Positions 45,174-58,430 are shown, counted from the first letter of the stretch. The stretch: DNA of 64,000 bases from Chimonanthus salicifolius (GCA_013350335.1 CM023542.1:6682025-6746024); one strand, 5' to 3'. Notes: generated from the letters alone by a model not told the origin. Translations and numbers: made by a program.

Positions 45174-45427
45174 TCCCATTCTCTCTCTTTCTCTAATTTG
45201 GATTTTGGAGATCTTAGAACTCCTCTCAGTCACCAACATTTTCCCAAAACCCTAGAAATCAAATCCAAATCCTCGAAATCTACATCTCTCGTAGCAGAAG
45301 ACTCATCATTTTGCAGAATTGCAGAAACTACGATCCGTGCGAGCAATGCTGCACAGATCAGAAACCTAAAAACGCTAGAATCGCCAATCTTTAGTTGCAT
45401 TTTCAGGAAGCTAGTTCTTTTGGTCAA

Positions 45428-48400
45428 ATGGGAGCGGTTGCGAAGTACACTAGGGGCTGGATCTGGTGGCTGATCGTGTTGCTGATTGCGGGACTCGTCG
45501 TCACTGGTGCTGTAATCTCCATTCGACGGAGATCTCGCCATTCTGGGGAGGCAGCTCCAGTTCCCGGACCGCCTGGTGCCATTGAGAAGAAATATGCTGA
45601 AGCTCTGAATATCGCCTTGCAGTTCTTCGATGTGCAGAAATGTAATTTGATTTCTTCACTTGTTCCATTTTCTCTTTCTTTTTGGATTCCTCTGAACTTC
45701 TTGTTAATGAGTTATCCTGTTTCCAGATCTGTGATTTCTTTGAATTATCTCTGTTTTGTCCATGGAAAGAAAAAGATTTCCTTGTGAAATAACTATTTTT
45801 AGGAAAAGGTTATATTCGTACGTAGAAATGGATCTAAACGTGTATGGTTAAAACTGGTTATTTTTCTAGATCTTACTTTCCTCTCAAATTTTATTTTATT
45901 TTTATTTCCAAAAACTGGAAATTAAGATTTAAGCACCAATGTAGATTAAGTTCCTGCCGCCACCCAAAGTCAAGGTTTTTAAAGTCATTCAGGTATATAC
46001 AACTCAATCGAGTTTGACTAGACTTGAGCCTATTCTCTGTCAAATTGGTCCCTCTTAAGTCGGAATCCCATTTCAAGATTTATAAACCCATCCTGAAATG
46101 TATTTTGCTGGGGATGAACCATTCCTCGAAAACAGCAGTATGGTTAACGGCATCTGCATTTTTTACATAAGGCATTACATCCGCCAGCGAGCTTTATCAT
46201 ATTTAATGTAGAGTGGTAGAGTACCATAAGATCAAATTTAGGACAGTGGCCATTTTCAGCCATCAGATTGAGGTCCATTTGAAGTTAATAGATTACTGAG
46301 ACTGCATCAAAATAAGGCAAACCAAATTTAGGACAAAACCAGATATCTATGCCAGATTGCCACATGGGAAATTCTTAAAACAAAGTCCGTCAAAGGTGTG
46401 CCCCTCCAGTTTCTTCGAAGTTGGCTTTTCATTCTCTCCATTCATCTGATTTTTAACCTATTGTTTTATTATAACCACCAAAATGTTTGTTATTGACCAT
46501 GAAGGACCATGAAGGTTAGGGTCCGTAATATCAAGATATCAGGGATTAGGGTGATAAGATCAATTGAATTTTAGCTTTGAAATCATCACAAGTCCTGTAA
46601 ATATTCCACCCGAATCTGTGATTTTAATCCTTTCCTAGCAGGCCTCACAGTGGGGGGTACATTAAGGAGAAGTACACCTGGTCACTCTGTAGTTGCATCA
46701 TTGCCACATTTCCCCAATAGCAGGTCCTCTGATTATGTCTGTTAGGGCTGTTTTGGTTTCAGTCTCTCTGGACCAACCATTTTAAGGGGAACAAAAAGAG
46801 CAAGCCCTATAAACATTTCTTGAAACAAAAATAGTAAGATCCTCACTGAAAGTTACAATAATAACTGTGTTATCCAAACAGCTGGACTGTTATTTGTTTT
46901 TCTTCTTTTTTGGAATTCCAATGACTATTATAATTTCAGTTACATTTTATTTTTCAACAATATATGTTGTTACTATTTTCAATTAAAATATTATAATAAT
47001 CAAAGATATGAAAGAAAGTGTTAATTTTAGTTTTGAGCTGCTAGTTTCTGAGTTTCCCCTACTGCCGTCTGAAACTGGAGCTAGGGTGAAGTTTTTATTG
47101 ATTTGATAACTGGCAATTTTTTAGTGTTATCTTTTATTATTTATTTTGAAAGGTGTTTTCTCTTTTATTTTTCTTATACCACTACTACTCTCTCTCTCTC
47201 TCTTATGCTTTAGTTGATTATTAGAACTTGGAGATTTTTTTTCTTGAAACAGTATTAGAACTTGGATATATCAATTAAAATGGTCTTTATTCTTTTAAAT
47301 TATATACTTTGGCAAATAAATCTTATACTTTTTTGTTTTTATGAGCAAGTGTTTCTTCTTCTTCTTCTGAAATGGTAGTGCAACTAACCCTCATATATCA
47401 ATTTTAATGGATTTATTTCTATAACATTAATTAATGTTCGTAAAACACTCTATTTGGTCACTCTTGGCCATGCATTACAATTATAATTGACACTTCTCTC
47501 TCTCTGTGCAGCTGGTAAACTGACAAATAACCGGATTTCTTGGAGAGGGGATTCAGCTCTCCAAGATGGGAAGGAGGCAGAACTGGATCTGTCAAAAGGA
47601 ATGTACGATGCTGGAGATCACATGAAGTTTGGTCTACCAATGGCTTTCACTGCGACTGTGTTATCATGGACAATTCTAGAGTATGGAGATCAGATGAGTG
47701 CTACAAAGCAGCTGACACATGCACAAGATGCACTTAAATGGATCACTGATTACCTGATTAACTGCCATCCTTCTGAGAATGTGCTCTATATTCAGGTAGC
47801 TCAACTACCAATCTGATGATCACACGCTACTAAATATATGTTACTACTTTTGTAAGAACATGTGACTGGGCAAAAAACCATAATGAGTTTCCTTATATTG
47901 CATCCAGTTCTAAGATTCACTGGTTCCCAAAATGGTTTTGAACATAATTATACTTGATCTCTCTTTCTAACAAGCTTGTCAATATGGCAGTGAATGGGTG
48001 AGGCATGCCATGATTGCTTTTTGGTTGGTTTCTCTCTTTCTGACAAACATTAGAGCCATAAATGGCTTTTGTATGGGCTAAGGAAAATTAAGTTTTCATA
48101 GTCTAGCTTGACGACTTTGAGATCTGGACCTGAAACAACACAAACCAAGCTCATTGGTTGGCTAGATGTTGTTCAGTCACTGTTGTTGTCATCATCGTCA
48201 TCATCATGAAAACGTTACTCCATCTATATGGGTTTGATTTGTAGGTTGTACTTCTCAATCATCACTTTTTAGGGCCCATTTTTTAAGAGTTTGTTTAGGT
48301 TCAATTCTCTTCCATTCTGCAACCTAGCCAGTAACCACTAACCACTTCATTCCACATTCTGATTGGTCTCTTCCTGCTCTCAGCGACTTGAACTAGCAAG

Positions 48401-51400
48401 CACTCAGTTTTTTAAGATTTAGTCTTCCCCAGCTGTGCCCATATTTCTTAGTGTGTCTTTGGTAATTTTGAATCTCCAGAGGTTGGAAATTTCAGTCTAT
48501 GAAAAATTAGAAATTTCAACTTGAGCATTGGTACACAGTAGATTGGGATGAAATAAGTTACAAGTTGGGGGATTTTTAGCTTAGGGTGGACCCTGCACAA
48601 GGTGATCTCCTCAGTATAAATATTCCACTGGAACCCCCTTGCATCTTCATGAACCCTCTGCGCTCTGGTTATGGCCAGTCTCTCCCTCCTCACATGATGG
48701 CCAAGTAGCAGAATTTCATGTTGAGTAGATTTTCTCTCAATCTCTCATGCTCAGAAAGTCAGAATCTTCAAGTATCCAAAAACACCATTAGACCACCTGC
48801 CTTAACTTTTTCTTGTATTGGAGCCTCTTGTAGATTACCCTTGTGTTAACTCTTTTTTTTTTTGTTGCCATCTTTTATTACTTCACATCTCTCTTTTAGC
48901 ATATACATGTGGGGCATGTATGTTCTTTTGTCATTATGCGACTCTTTGTTGTGCAACATGCAGCACTAGATAACAATGTAGGTCTGGTGGCCACCTTATA
49001 AAAATGTATCGTTAATTGAATGGAACTTGATGATCACAGTTATTGTCAAGTTTGATGTAATAGTTTAATTTTTATCACTGTTTTATCATGTTAAGAAAAG
49101 ATACATAGATTGCTTTGTAGTCAGGAATGTTTTGAGGTATAAAGATGTATATAAGATGCATATCTTGAAGAACCAATTTGGATTTATGCTAGGTAGGTCA
49201 ATAATGGATGCCATTTTTATATTAATACAACTTGTGAAGAAATTTTGGGGATAGGAGGAAAACCTTAAATACGGTTTTCATTATTTTCGTGAAGACTTGC
49301 GATAGGGTATTGATAAAGTTGTTATGACAAACATTGAAAAAAAAATATTCCTGATGAGTATGTAAAGATTGTACAGGATATGCACAAAGGAGCGACCACC
49401 ACTGTCAAAGTTATATGTGATGAGATGATAGAGTTTCCATTTGGAGTGGGACTCAACCGAGGTTCTGCTTTGAGACCGTATATATTTGCTTTAATCATGG
49501 ACAACTTAACAATAGAAATTCAAAATGAGGTGTTGTGGTACATGCTATTTGTAGATCCTATAGCATTGATAAATGAAGCGAGAAATCAATTATATAATAA
49601 GCTAGAGATATGGTGGAAATGTTTTTGAATTTAGATACTTGGGTTCAATGGTAGAATCTAACAGTAAAGGAGGACTCAATATAGATATATAACCAGAGGA
49701 TGAGGTGGGGTGGTCAAAATGTTAACTAGCTATTGGAGTGTTATGTGATAAAGGAGTCTCATTTCATCTAAAGGGGTGATTTTATAAAATGGTTAATAGA
49801 CCGAATGCTATACTAAATAAAGTGTTGGGCAATGAGGAAACAACAAATTGGCAAAGTTAAGGTAATGGAGATGTGGATTCTATTGATAGATAAGCACATT
49901 AACTTTAGAGGATAAAGTTAGACATGACTACTTTAGGAAGGCCTTAAAAATAATGCCAATAGGTGATTAAACGAGGGAAAACTCATTTAACGTGGTTGGT
50001 CATGTTAGTAGAAGATAAGAGCTGGCCTTAGTGTGTAGAGTTGGGGGGTTATAAATCAAGGTACAAGAAGGATAGACAATTGAAAACATGGAGAGAAGCG
50101 ATAAAGAAAGACATAGTAAAGCATGGGGTTGCAAACATTTTGGTTTACAATAAAGCCACGCGGAGACGAGAACTTGAAAGTAGACCCCAGATACAAGGGA
50201 AAATGGTTATTGATGATGATGATGCTGATGCTATGGGACAAGGGTTTCTCTAGTTGTGTGTTTTTATCATCGTTATATGTAGAAAATCTCATGTAAGAGA
50301 CTAATTTCATTAAATTGCACAAATGTTTAAAGGTCCTAGATGGGTATACCATAGCTTTGTTGAATTATATTTGGGTACCAGTAGTGATCAACTATGTCTT
50401 GAGCCATTCTTCGTTTCATAAGGTAACGATCCTTTCCAAGTGACAACCATGGTGAGTCATCTTTTATGGCCCTTGGTTTCACCTCCACCACGTCGCAGTT
50501 TCACAACTAAACTCGAGCTTCATCGTACATTGTTGGATGCGGTGAAAGGTGGGGATGTTTTCACTTTCGGTTTTTGAAAACCACCTTGAAAAGAGGAGAG
50601 AGAAGATTTAAAAACCACTCTCTTTGGTCCCTACACTGTTTGTTTTTAAAACTAAGAAATAAAATCAGATTTATTCTTTTCAAGGTGAGAAAGACAAGGA
50701 CAAGCAAAAAGCATGGAGACCAAAAAGAGTGGTCTTTAATTCTTCTCTCTTCTCTTTTCAAGGTGGTTTTCAAAACCGAAAGTGGAAAGCATCTCTACCT
50801 TTCATCACATCCGACGGTGTAGGATGAAGCTCAGGTTTAGTCGTGAAACCGCGATGTCGTGAAGTATATAAATGCACACACGCACACAAATATAGTTTTT
50901 GCCATATATATTGAGGTACAATCTTGTAAACTCAGGTGTAGTAGAAAAACACCTCATTTTTTGGACCATGTCATTTATACTATCACCTTTTTTTGCCATA
51001 TTTTCTCTAAGACCAGTTCTTGTGAGACCTTCATGCAAGCTTCAGCCCACAATGGATCCAATGGATCGAACCCACCCCCCCTCCCCTGCCCTCCCACCTA
51101 TCTACCCCTTGTGAATTGCTCTCGCAACTAATTTGGCACTAATTTGACTTTTACAACCTGTTGATTTAACTCAATGAATTTCTTCATTCAAATAAAGTTG
51201 AAGTTTTAAGGCACTCAAAAGGCATGGCTTCACTTATCCAATAATGATGGAAATTTATGGGCACCATACACAAGACAAGGCATTTCAAACGCACCCATCC
51301 ATGTGGGCCCAGGTGGGGTCAACCAAGCTGTTATGGAAATCCATGAAACCTTGGTCTTAGGCATAGTTCGGAAACTTGAAACTCGGACTAGACTCAAACT

Positions 51401-54400
51401 CTTATCGAGTTGCGTAACTTGGCGGAGTTTTTAGGCTTAAAAAAACTTAGTACAACTTATTGACTCGCTCAACTAAAAATCCTATCAAGTCAAGTCAATT
51501 CGGACCGACTCACCCAAGTTTTTTGAGTTTTTAAACTATGATCTTATCGGATCCACTATGTTTGTATTTCATAGGTTGTTACATTTGCCTTTACTAAGAA
51601 ATACTGGTTATTCTTATTTTATTTTTCTGGTTAGAAACCTCAATATGACACCCAAGCCTCCTTTTTGCCTTCATTTTTTAATAATTTTATCAACATAATT
51701 AGTGGCTCAAAACATTTTGCTTGGTTTTGTTTTTGTTTTCATGTTTACTTACTCAGCATTAATTTGCATTTGTGATTTTTTTTTACTATGAAAATAATTT
51801 TGGTTTACAGGTGGGTGATCCAGATATAGACCATAAATGTTGGGAGAGGCCTGAAGACATGACTGAAGTAAGGCCACTCATGCAGGTAAACGCATCTTCT
51901 CCAGGAACAGAGGTTGCAGCAGAAACTGCCGCAGCTCTGGCAGCAGCTTCTCTTGTGTTCAAAACTAGTGATTCCAAGTATTCAGATACGCTTCTTCGGC
52001 ATGCAAAACAACTCTTCACCTTTGCTGACACTTATAAAGGTTCCTACAGTATTAACATTCCTCAAGTCCAGAAGTTCTATAATTCCACAGGATACATGGA
52101 TGAGCTTTTATGGGCAGCTAGTTGGCTTTATCATGCAACTGGGGACCAGTCATACCTCAGCTATGTTACTGTAGAAAATGGAAAAGCATTTGCTGGCTGG
52201 GGCAGTCCGTCATGGTTTAGTTGGGACAACAAGTTAGCGGGCACACAGGTATGCATTCCTTATTGAAGATGCAAGTCAGATCTAGGAAACTTTTCCTCAA
52301 AGGTGGTGACGTAGTGGAGCAAGAAGATAATAAGAGAGAGTTGTCTCTCTCTTGACCCCTCAATCTGCAAAGAATGCTTGAATCCGCAAGGAAGAATAGA
52401 GAAAAACTTAACTCTTTTGAAACAAGATTGGATAATTTATTAATTCATCCAAACATTTTAATATATAGAAAGACCTACTAAATCCACTCAAACCCTTATT
52501 ACACTACACTTACCAAAAATAGTAAAAGTCACTGAACAATCCTGGTTCTCATAAACTACTAATAATGTTTTCTTAGCTACGAAGTCACTCCTAAACTAAA
52601 ACAAAAAACAAATGCATCTCTAAAATAAATAGATATGGAAATAGAAAGTTTGAATAGAACATGTCATTTGACCCCTGAAACAATGGAATTTTGCAATAAA
52701 AACATCATCAAATGATGTTTCACTCCTAATCAAACCCAAACGGTATACCAAATAAATTTTAGAATGCCTATAGTTCCAAGTTCTACAACTCAACAATAAA
52801 AATCAATTCCATTATATGGTAGTAGGGTTTGTAGAGAGGACAAGAGAGAGACATGGTTAGGGTTGGGAAATGGGAAGTTGTGAGAGAATTTATAGGGATT
52901 ATGGTTGAGTTCAAGATGAATCATTAGGATTTTAATAATGTAGATTAAGTTTTTTAATTAACTACAACATATTATTTAATGTGCATTTGTGTATGTATAT
53001 ATTATAGCTTCTTCAGTTTAATTCGGGCCCAAGTCTAACTTGGGATTTGATTTGGGTCAGGCCATCAGAATGCAAGGCCTAGCCCCAGTCTCAATTCAAA
53101 TTGGGCCTAATTTTAACCTGAAACTGGCTTGGGCCCAGGTCCAAATAGACCTCCATTCCAAATTTTTGGGTCAAAATGGGCTTGACCCAAGTTGCACCTG
53201 ACTTTTGTTGTTGGGGATGCGTCTGTAGGGCTTTGGTAGGAACTGATAATTTGTCGGATGCCGCTATGGATGACCAGATTTTGACCCCTTGTTGTCTTTG
53301 GTTAAATGGAATGGTTTTTCCTTGCTGCTAGAGTTGTAGTTAGTGCAACTGGTGCATCGAGACTGTTGCTTCTGTCTTTTGGTATAGCCAGTGGTATACG
53401 ATAAAAATAGAAAGGTTTCTCTTGTTTCATTAATAGTCGGGATATGTGGATCTTGTTCCAATCTCAACAAGAATTTTGAAATTGAAACTGAGTCTCATTA
53501 GTGGTAGATTGGAGCATATGCTGGGACGAGCCCTGGTGATCGATAGTATGATGAAAGCACAGTTGTAGCCCAATATGGAGGGTCTTCATAGAGGAAGAAA
53601 TGGTGTCAAACTGAGGGCCAGTTGGGAGGGATTTAGACTTGGACTTGAATCTTGTCACTTCAATGTCTACAAGATCTGAGGAGTCATTCTACTTCGCTAG
53701 TACCAGTTAGGATCTATCAGGTCAGAAAGCTCAACTGCAAAAAAAAAGAAAAATCTATCAAGTCATATGTAACCTTTTCAGATCCAATGTCAAGGTTGAA
53801 GTTATCATTAGAAGGTTAGGATTATTGCTACTTTGTTGGATCCAGGGTTATGGGTTCTAATTGTAGAAAATAATAATAGGAAAAATGTAACATCCCGACC
53901 CTCCAATACAATATTGTCCTCTTTGGGCCCACATGGCTTTGTTTCTGGCGAGTATACCCAAGGTTGCTCCCAAAAGTCCTTGTGTTAGAAGGAGAGGGGA
54001 TTCTAACATATATACCAGGGGCACTCCCATGCACTGGCCGATGTGGGACTTTATTCGCCCAACCTGGCGATTGTTTCTCCCTGCCCACACGCTTCTCACA
54101 GCAGGCCCCTCTCTGGGGTGGGGCATTGCAATCCACCCTGGCTCGGCCCACAACACAGGGGCCACACACAACATGCCCACATCCCCAGGCAGAGAGTTGA
54201 ATCGTGCTCTGGTACCATTTGTAACTCCGCAACCCTCTAGCACAATATTGTCTGTTTTGGGCCCACAGGGGCCTGCACGATTTTGTTTCTGGCGAGCAGA
54301 CACAAGGTTGCTCCTAAAAGGCCTTGTGTTAGAAGGAGGAGGGATTCTAACATATATACCAGGGGAACTCCCATGCACTAGGCGATGTGGGACTTCATTC

Positions 54401-56961
54401 GCCCAACCTAGGTAATTTTTCTCCCTGTCCACACGCCTCTCACAACGGCCCCTCTCTGGGGTGGGGTATTTAAAAAAAAGGAGAAGAGAAAGAGAGAATA
54501 TACATGTATATATAGATTACAATGAGACAATTAAGGTGGTAAAAAAGGAAAGAATAATCAATTACACCTAATGACATCTTTTAGTCAACCCTTGAATTAA
54601 GACATATGAAAAACATTACAACACGAATTTCATAGGTTCAACTGTTGGTGTTTCTTCCATGAATACTTCTGCTGGTGAGATGTCATCGCCAGAAACGTAA
54701 CATTAAAAATAGGAGTTCTCAACCTAGAGAGGGTGCGGTGCAGGAAATATGGCACTATAGTAGAATTGGTGGTTATGTTTGGTGTGTAGATGACAACATC
54801 AGGTGGGAAATCAGCCTGTGTGTGTATCCCAGGTGGTGACCAAATCAAGGAGCCTCATCATTTGAAAAAAAAAAAATGCACACCGAGGAGCCTCAATCCA
54901 TGTATATCACCTGGCACTGTTGTTTTTTGGTTGGAGGAGGGGGTTTGCTTAATATTCATGTTGGGAGAGTCTATGGTAGTGAATGACTAAGGTCTAGGAG
55001 TTGAGGGTATTTGTGCCTGGCACAGGGGGCAGGTTAGGGTTTTTTATCACTCTGGGTATGGTTCATCAATGGTGTTGTGGTGTGTTTCTCTGCTGGTTCA
55101 TAATGTATGATACATGGGTCCTCTTGCATTTTGGGAATTAGGGTTTTTTATGTGGATGCTATTTAGAATAGTTATAATATCATTTCCATTCTTATCTAAA
55201 AAAAATGTTTCCTCTCTCAAAGAAAAAGGCATTCTACAAAACCCTTCTCTTCTTTCAATATACCAACGTACTTATTTAATCTTGCTTATATCATGTATAT
55301 TATATAGGGGCGCTCTTCAGTGGGGTAATGCCAAACACCATCTTTTACTGTATGCTGAAACTTTTCCCTTGGTTGAAAGTTTCAGCTGTTACTACCTTTG
55401 ATGTTTATTTAAGTTTTGTTTCTGGAAAAGATAAAAAAAATTGGAGGAGAAAGAAGATGCCAAGGGACTACCAGAAGGCTTTATTTTTGGTGTGATTATG
55501 GAAATATGATAGAATGATTGTGTATATTACCTCAGGTTCGAGGATAGTTTGAACTGATAAATGAAATAAGACCTTTTTTAATTTCAAAAAGGCTTTGAAT
55601 ATGCAATGTTTTGTTTAAAAAGCATGGTTCCTATTTAATTTTCTTTAAAGGCTGAATTACATTTCTATCTGTGACACCCCCTCCCCCCCTCAAAAAAAAA
55701 AAAGAGAAAAAGGACAAAACAGAAAAGCCCTATCAGCCCCTTTTTTTAGCTTTCTAGATTTAAATTTTCCAGGTTTTTGTTGGATCCCATGAAGTAATTG
55801 ATACTAAATATCTTGGAATTTTCTAACAATAACTTTTGAATATCCCTGAGCAGGTTCTCCTGTCCAGGGTAAGCTTCTTTGGTTCAAAGGAGACATCAGG
55901 TGCAGAGAGTGCTGGCCTAAAGATGCACAGAGAAACAGCTGAGGCTGTTATGTGTGGTCTTCTACCTGATTCCCCAACAGCGACATCCAGTAGAACAGAT
56001 GGTAATTTTCACTTATTATGTTTTATTTATTTATATCATGTTAACATCCTATTGGCTATTGCATGCGTTGGAACTAAAAGCAGGAAAACCACACGAAGAA
56101 AACATTGCCTGGTTGATGTTAAATGGTCAGGTGAATGTGACCAGAAATTACTTGACTGTTAAATGCCTGCCAGGCAACCTGATATATTCTGTCAACTTGT
56201 CTTAATATTCTTTGAATCATTCTTCAGTTATTTGTAAACAGAAACTTTGCTCACCATCGGCTGTTATGCAGGTGGTCTGGTATGGATAAGTCAATGGAAT
56301 TCACTTCAGCATCCTGTAGCCTCAGCGTTTCTGGCCGTTGTTTACAGTGATTATATGCTTACATCTCGGATATCTTCCTTTTCTTGCAGCGGAAAGTCCT
56401 ACACACCTGCAGATCTCCGCCAGTTTGCCATGTCACAGGTTTACTACCACCGTCATCATCATCATTATCTTCTTCTTGTTTATTTGGACCATCTTGTTTT
56501 TTGCCTTGGTATTTTTGGGAGCAAGGACTGGAGGTAGTTAATTTAGGTGCTAACAATGGTACCTTTAATAGTTTTATTTTAACTGTTTTGTTCCTAAATG
56601 TGCTACTTAATATTAATGATTCTTTTAATAGGCTGACTATGTCTTGGGCAACAATCCAATGAAGCTGAGCTACCTTGTTGGATATGGAAGTAATTATCCT
56701 CATCAAGTGCACCACAGAGGAGCTTCGATTCCTGAGAATGCAAACACAGGCTGCAAGGGCTTCAAGTGGCTTACCTCAACTGCACCCAATCCCCACATTG
56801 CGGTTGGAGCACTTGTGGGTGGCCCCTTCTTAAATGATTCCTTCATTGATGATCGCAACAATTCCATGCAAAATGAGCCCACCACTTACAACAGTGCTGT
56901 CGTTGTTGGCCTCCTCTCTGGTTTGGTCACAACCTCATCGGTGGTTCAATCATTCACTTGA
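45428..56961 (+). CDS. membrane-anchored GH9 endo-1,4-beta-glucanase (endoglucanase 10/24 type), six exons
   Basis: Exons: 45428-45641, 47512-47795, 51811-52248, 55854-56001, 56272-56438 and 56632-56961. They give 526 codons plus stop, all GT-AG and in phase. The N-terminus has one transmembrane helix (about residues 9-31, GWIWWLIVLLIAG) followed by RRRSR, suggesting a type II anchor. This is like Arabidopsis GH9B7/GH9B18 and unlike secreted GH9B proteins with cleaved signals. The catalytic domain starts at KKYAEALNIALQFF. Catalytic residues are D104/D107 in MYDAGDH (base), H444/H445/R446 in VHHRGAS, and E499 in MQNEPTTYN (acid). The length matches the family. It hydrolyses internal beta-1,4-glucan links in cell-wall or nascent cellulose. 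Introns 2 and 3 (4.0 and 3.6 kb) carry transposon remnants. ATG 45428 is the first in-frame ATG; the leader is CT-rich. It is not KORRIGAN itself, because the long cytosolic tail is absent. Confidence 0.93.
45642..47511 (+). other. glucanase intron 1
   Basis: 1.87 kb. It contains a CT microsatellite near 47188-47202 and a tiny insertion flanked by a 14-bp duplication (47219-47266). Nothing else recognised. Confidence 0.7.
47219..47266 (-). mobile_element. micro-insertion with 14-bp duplication
   Basis: TATTAGAACTTGGA occurs at 47219-47232 and again at 47253-47266, separated by a 20-bp segment starting with a T-run. This fits an extremely truncated LINE in minus orientation. A simple local duplication is also possible. 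Confidence 0.4.
49075..50260 (+). mobile_element. RTE-type LINE reverse transcriptase remnant
   Basis: The frames in order read NQFGFMLGRS, then VQDMHKGATTTVKV, GLNRGSALRPYIFALIMDNL and a C-terminal KTWREAIKKDIVKHGV. This is the order and wording of plant RTE-clade polymerases. The catalytic YADD position reads FVDP, and stops and frameshifts are numerous, so it is dead. The 5-prime part is missing. Confidence 0.75.
50488..50861. repeat. long fold-back element (374 bp)
   Basis: Arms of about 150 bp (50488-50640 and 50715-50861) pair nearly end to end. Examples are TTTCGGTTTTTGAAAACCACC with GGTGGTTTTCAAAACCGAAA, AACTAAACTCGAGCTTCATC with GATGAAGCTCAGGTTTAGT, and ACCACTCTCTTTGGTC with ACCAAAAAGAGTGGT. 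Loop about 75 bp. It is noncoding and lies in the sense orientation of the gene's intron. Confidence 0.85.
51040..51345 (+). repeat. repeat related to the arm of the 21407-22377 element
   Basis: Shares, in order, ATTTGRCACYAATTT, TTTTACARCCTGTTGATYTAAC, CAATGAATTTC, and CACCCATCCATGTGGG with 22130-22320. It is a single arm or fragment. Confidence 0.5.
52249..55853 (+). other. glucanase intron 3
   Basis: 3.6 kb. It contains a minus-oriented TRIM (53886-54468) and a GGGCCCAAG/CTTGGGCCC-rich palindromic stretch near 53020-53200, possibly a worn MITE. The rest has no recognised feature. Confidence 0.65.
53886..54468 (-). mobile_element. complete TRIM retrotransposon (LTRs, PBS, 94-bp interior)
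   Basis: Two direct repeats, 53886-54125 (240 bp) and 54220-54468 (249 bp), share TACAATATTG, TTTCTGGCGAG and GGCGATGTGGGACTT blocks. On the minus strand the LTR starts TGCCCCACCCC and ends TTACA. Two bases after the 5-prime LTR (54220) comes TGGTACCAGAGC (54217-54206), one change from the tRNA-Met primer-binding site. There is no coding sequence. No clear 5-bp target duplication. Length about 583 bp, typical for TRIMs. Confidence 0.8.
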
Positions 56962-58430
56962 GTTCATGCCATATACCTTTCCGCTGATGTTGAGCTGTAT
57001 TTTACTGAAAAGATTCAGCATCGTTTAGGCAATCACGTGTGCATTAGATTCAACATTCAAGTATTAGTAGCAGTTCTGCGGCATCTCTACTGTCCCAGTT
57101 ATGCGTTATTCACTGTTCCTTTGTAGATGCCAATTCAATTGATTATGTTGGTGATTATTGTTTTCCTGTATGCTCATATCAATCTACTGTTGCAGACAAG
57201 TGATGTAAAAGGATAGGAATGGTGGTTTTAGCCGTTTGACACATTTTTATAGTATATCATTCATTCTATTGGCTGTTAATACTATGTCAGCTACTACTGT
57301 CTCAGAAATTAGTTTCTTGTCCAATTTGAAATTTGTTGTCCGACCCCACCTATAACTCAAATTTCTAACCAAAGCAACACAATTTGGCCCTACTACTCCT
57401 CTGATTTTAGGTTGTTTTATGTTGAGTAATTTTATTCAATGAAATTTATGGCTTTAATTAGATAGTGCTAAAAGCATTAATACCTACTAGAGTTCATTGT
57501 TGCTTTAGATATTTCAATTGTATTTAGTTTCAAATCTTGAGGCCTTGCCCTCATTTTCAAGAAATTTAGGGGAAAAGTATGTTAGTAAATTTTGAAGTGT
57601 ATTTTTTTAAATGCTACTTTTTTAATAGAAACAATCACCGGAGAGAGAGGGGGAGCATTCAGTAGAACTTTGATTGTTTTAAAGGAATTCTATAAGCATT
57701 GCCACATTCCTTGTGTTTTGTCAGTGCTTCTATCCAATAACTGGTTGTCTGGATGGATGCGATCATTGTCTATTTTTTTACAATGAATAGATCTTGTGAT
57801 TCAGCCAATAGACTCAGCATTCTTATTTTTTGTTTTCAAGCAATTCATGTTGGGCTCCACATGGAACACAAAGAGGGGAGATTTATGGCTAGAGGTGGGA
57901 GTTGCTTAAGTTATTGTATGTTTGTATAAAAAATATATGAATATAAATAAGTTATATATAAAAAAATATGAGTTTTATTTCATACGCTAATATTGGTAAT
58001 GCACTAATGTGCACTTACTTTTGATATTATGTGTTAAATATTCAATTTATGCCGTAAGTATTGAGTTAATGCGCTGGCAATATGGTTTAGTGTATAGATC
58101 GAAGTGATAGATGGGATTGCTCACTGCATCGTAATACACTTGGGTCAAGTGAAATTAAGGTATATTTTGATATATGAATTGATGAATTTTCATTTCAACA
58201 TCCACTTTACTTGATTTAAGCGCTAGTTTTGATAATAACACTGTAAACTTTATTTTAAGCACTAGTATTGATAGTGGCCCTACACGTTTTGTTTTATGCG
58301 CTAGTTTTGGTAATATATGCTAGACTTAGAGATTTATGCACTAACATTAGAGTTTGTGTGCTAGAATTAGGGTTCATGCATTAGAAGTGTTTTGTGCGCA
58401 ACACCTGAGACTTAATACACTATTTTGGGT
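56962..58430. other. glucanase 3-prime flank and intergenic
   Basis: Includes the 3-prime UTR, probably ending within the first 300-500 bp (AATGAAA-type signals near 57437). Past 57,900 the sequence repeats loose GCGCTA/GCACTA phrases (GCGCTAGTTTTG, GCACTAGTATTG), resembling a worn tandem array. No gene supported. Confidence 0.45.

Larger units (their letters stand above)
47796..51810 (+). other. glucanase intron 2, repeat-filled
   Basis: Holds an RTE-type LINE remnant (49075-50260), a long fold-back element (50488-50861), a fragment related to the 21407-22377 repeat (51040-51345) and a possible hAT-like palindrome (about 51371-51545). Confidence 0.7.

Noticed and set aside
45230..45541. A 103-codon minus-strand frame.
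   Set aside because: Shadow of glucanase exon 1 and leader.
51371..51545. Palindromic CATAGTTCGGAAACT / AGTTTTTAAACTATG ends suggesting another hAT MITE.
   Set aside because: Ends are only partly matched and I could not find a convincing 8-bp duplication, so it is left as a possibility within the intron entry.
53828..54432. Several frames of 100-190 codons on both strands.
   Set aside because: They lie inside the TRIM, in GC-rich noncoding LTR sequence, and duplicate between the two LTRs.
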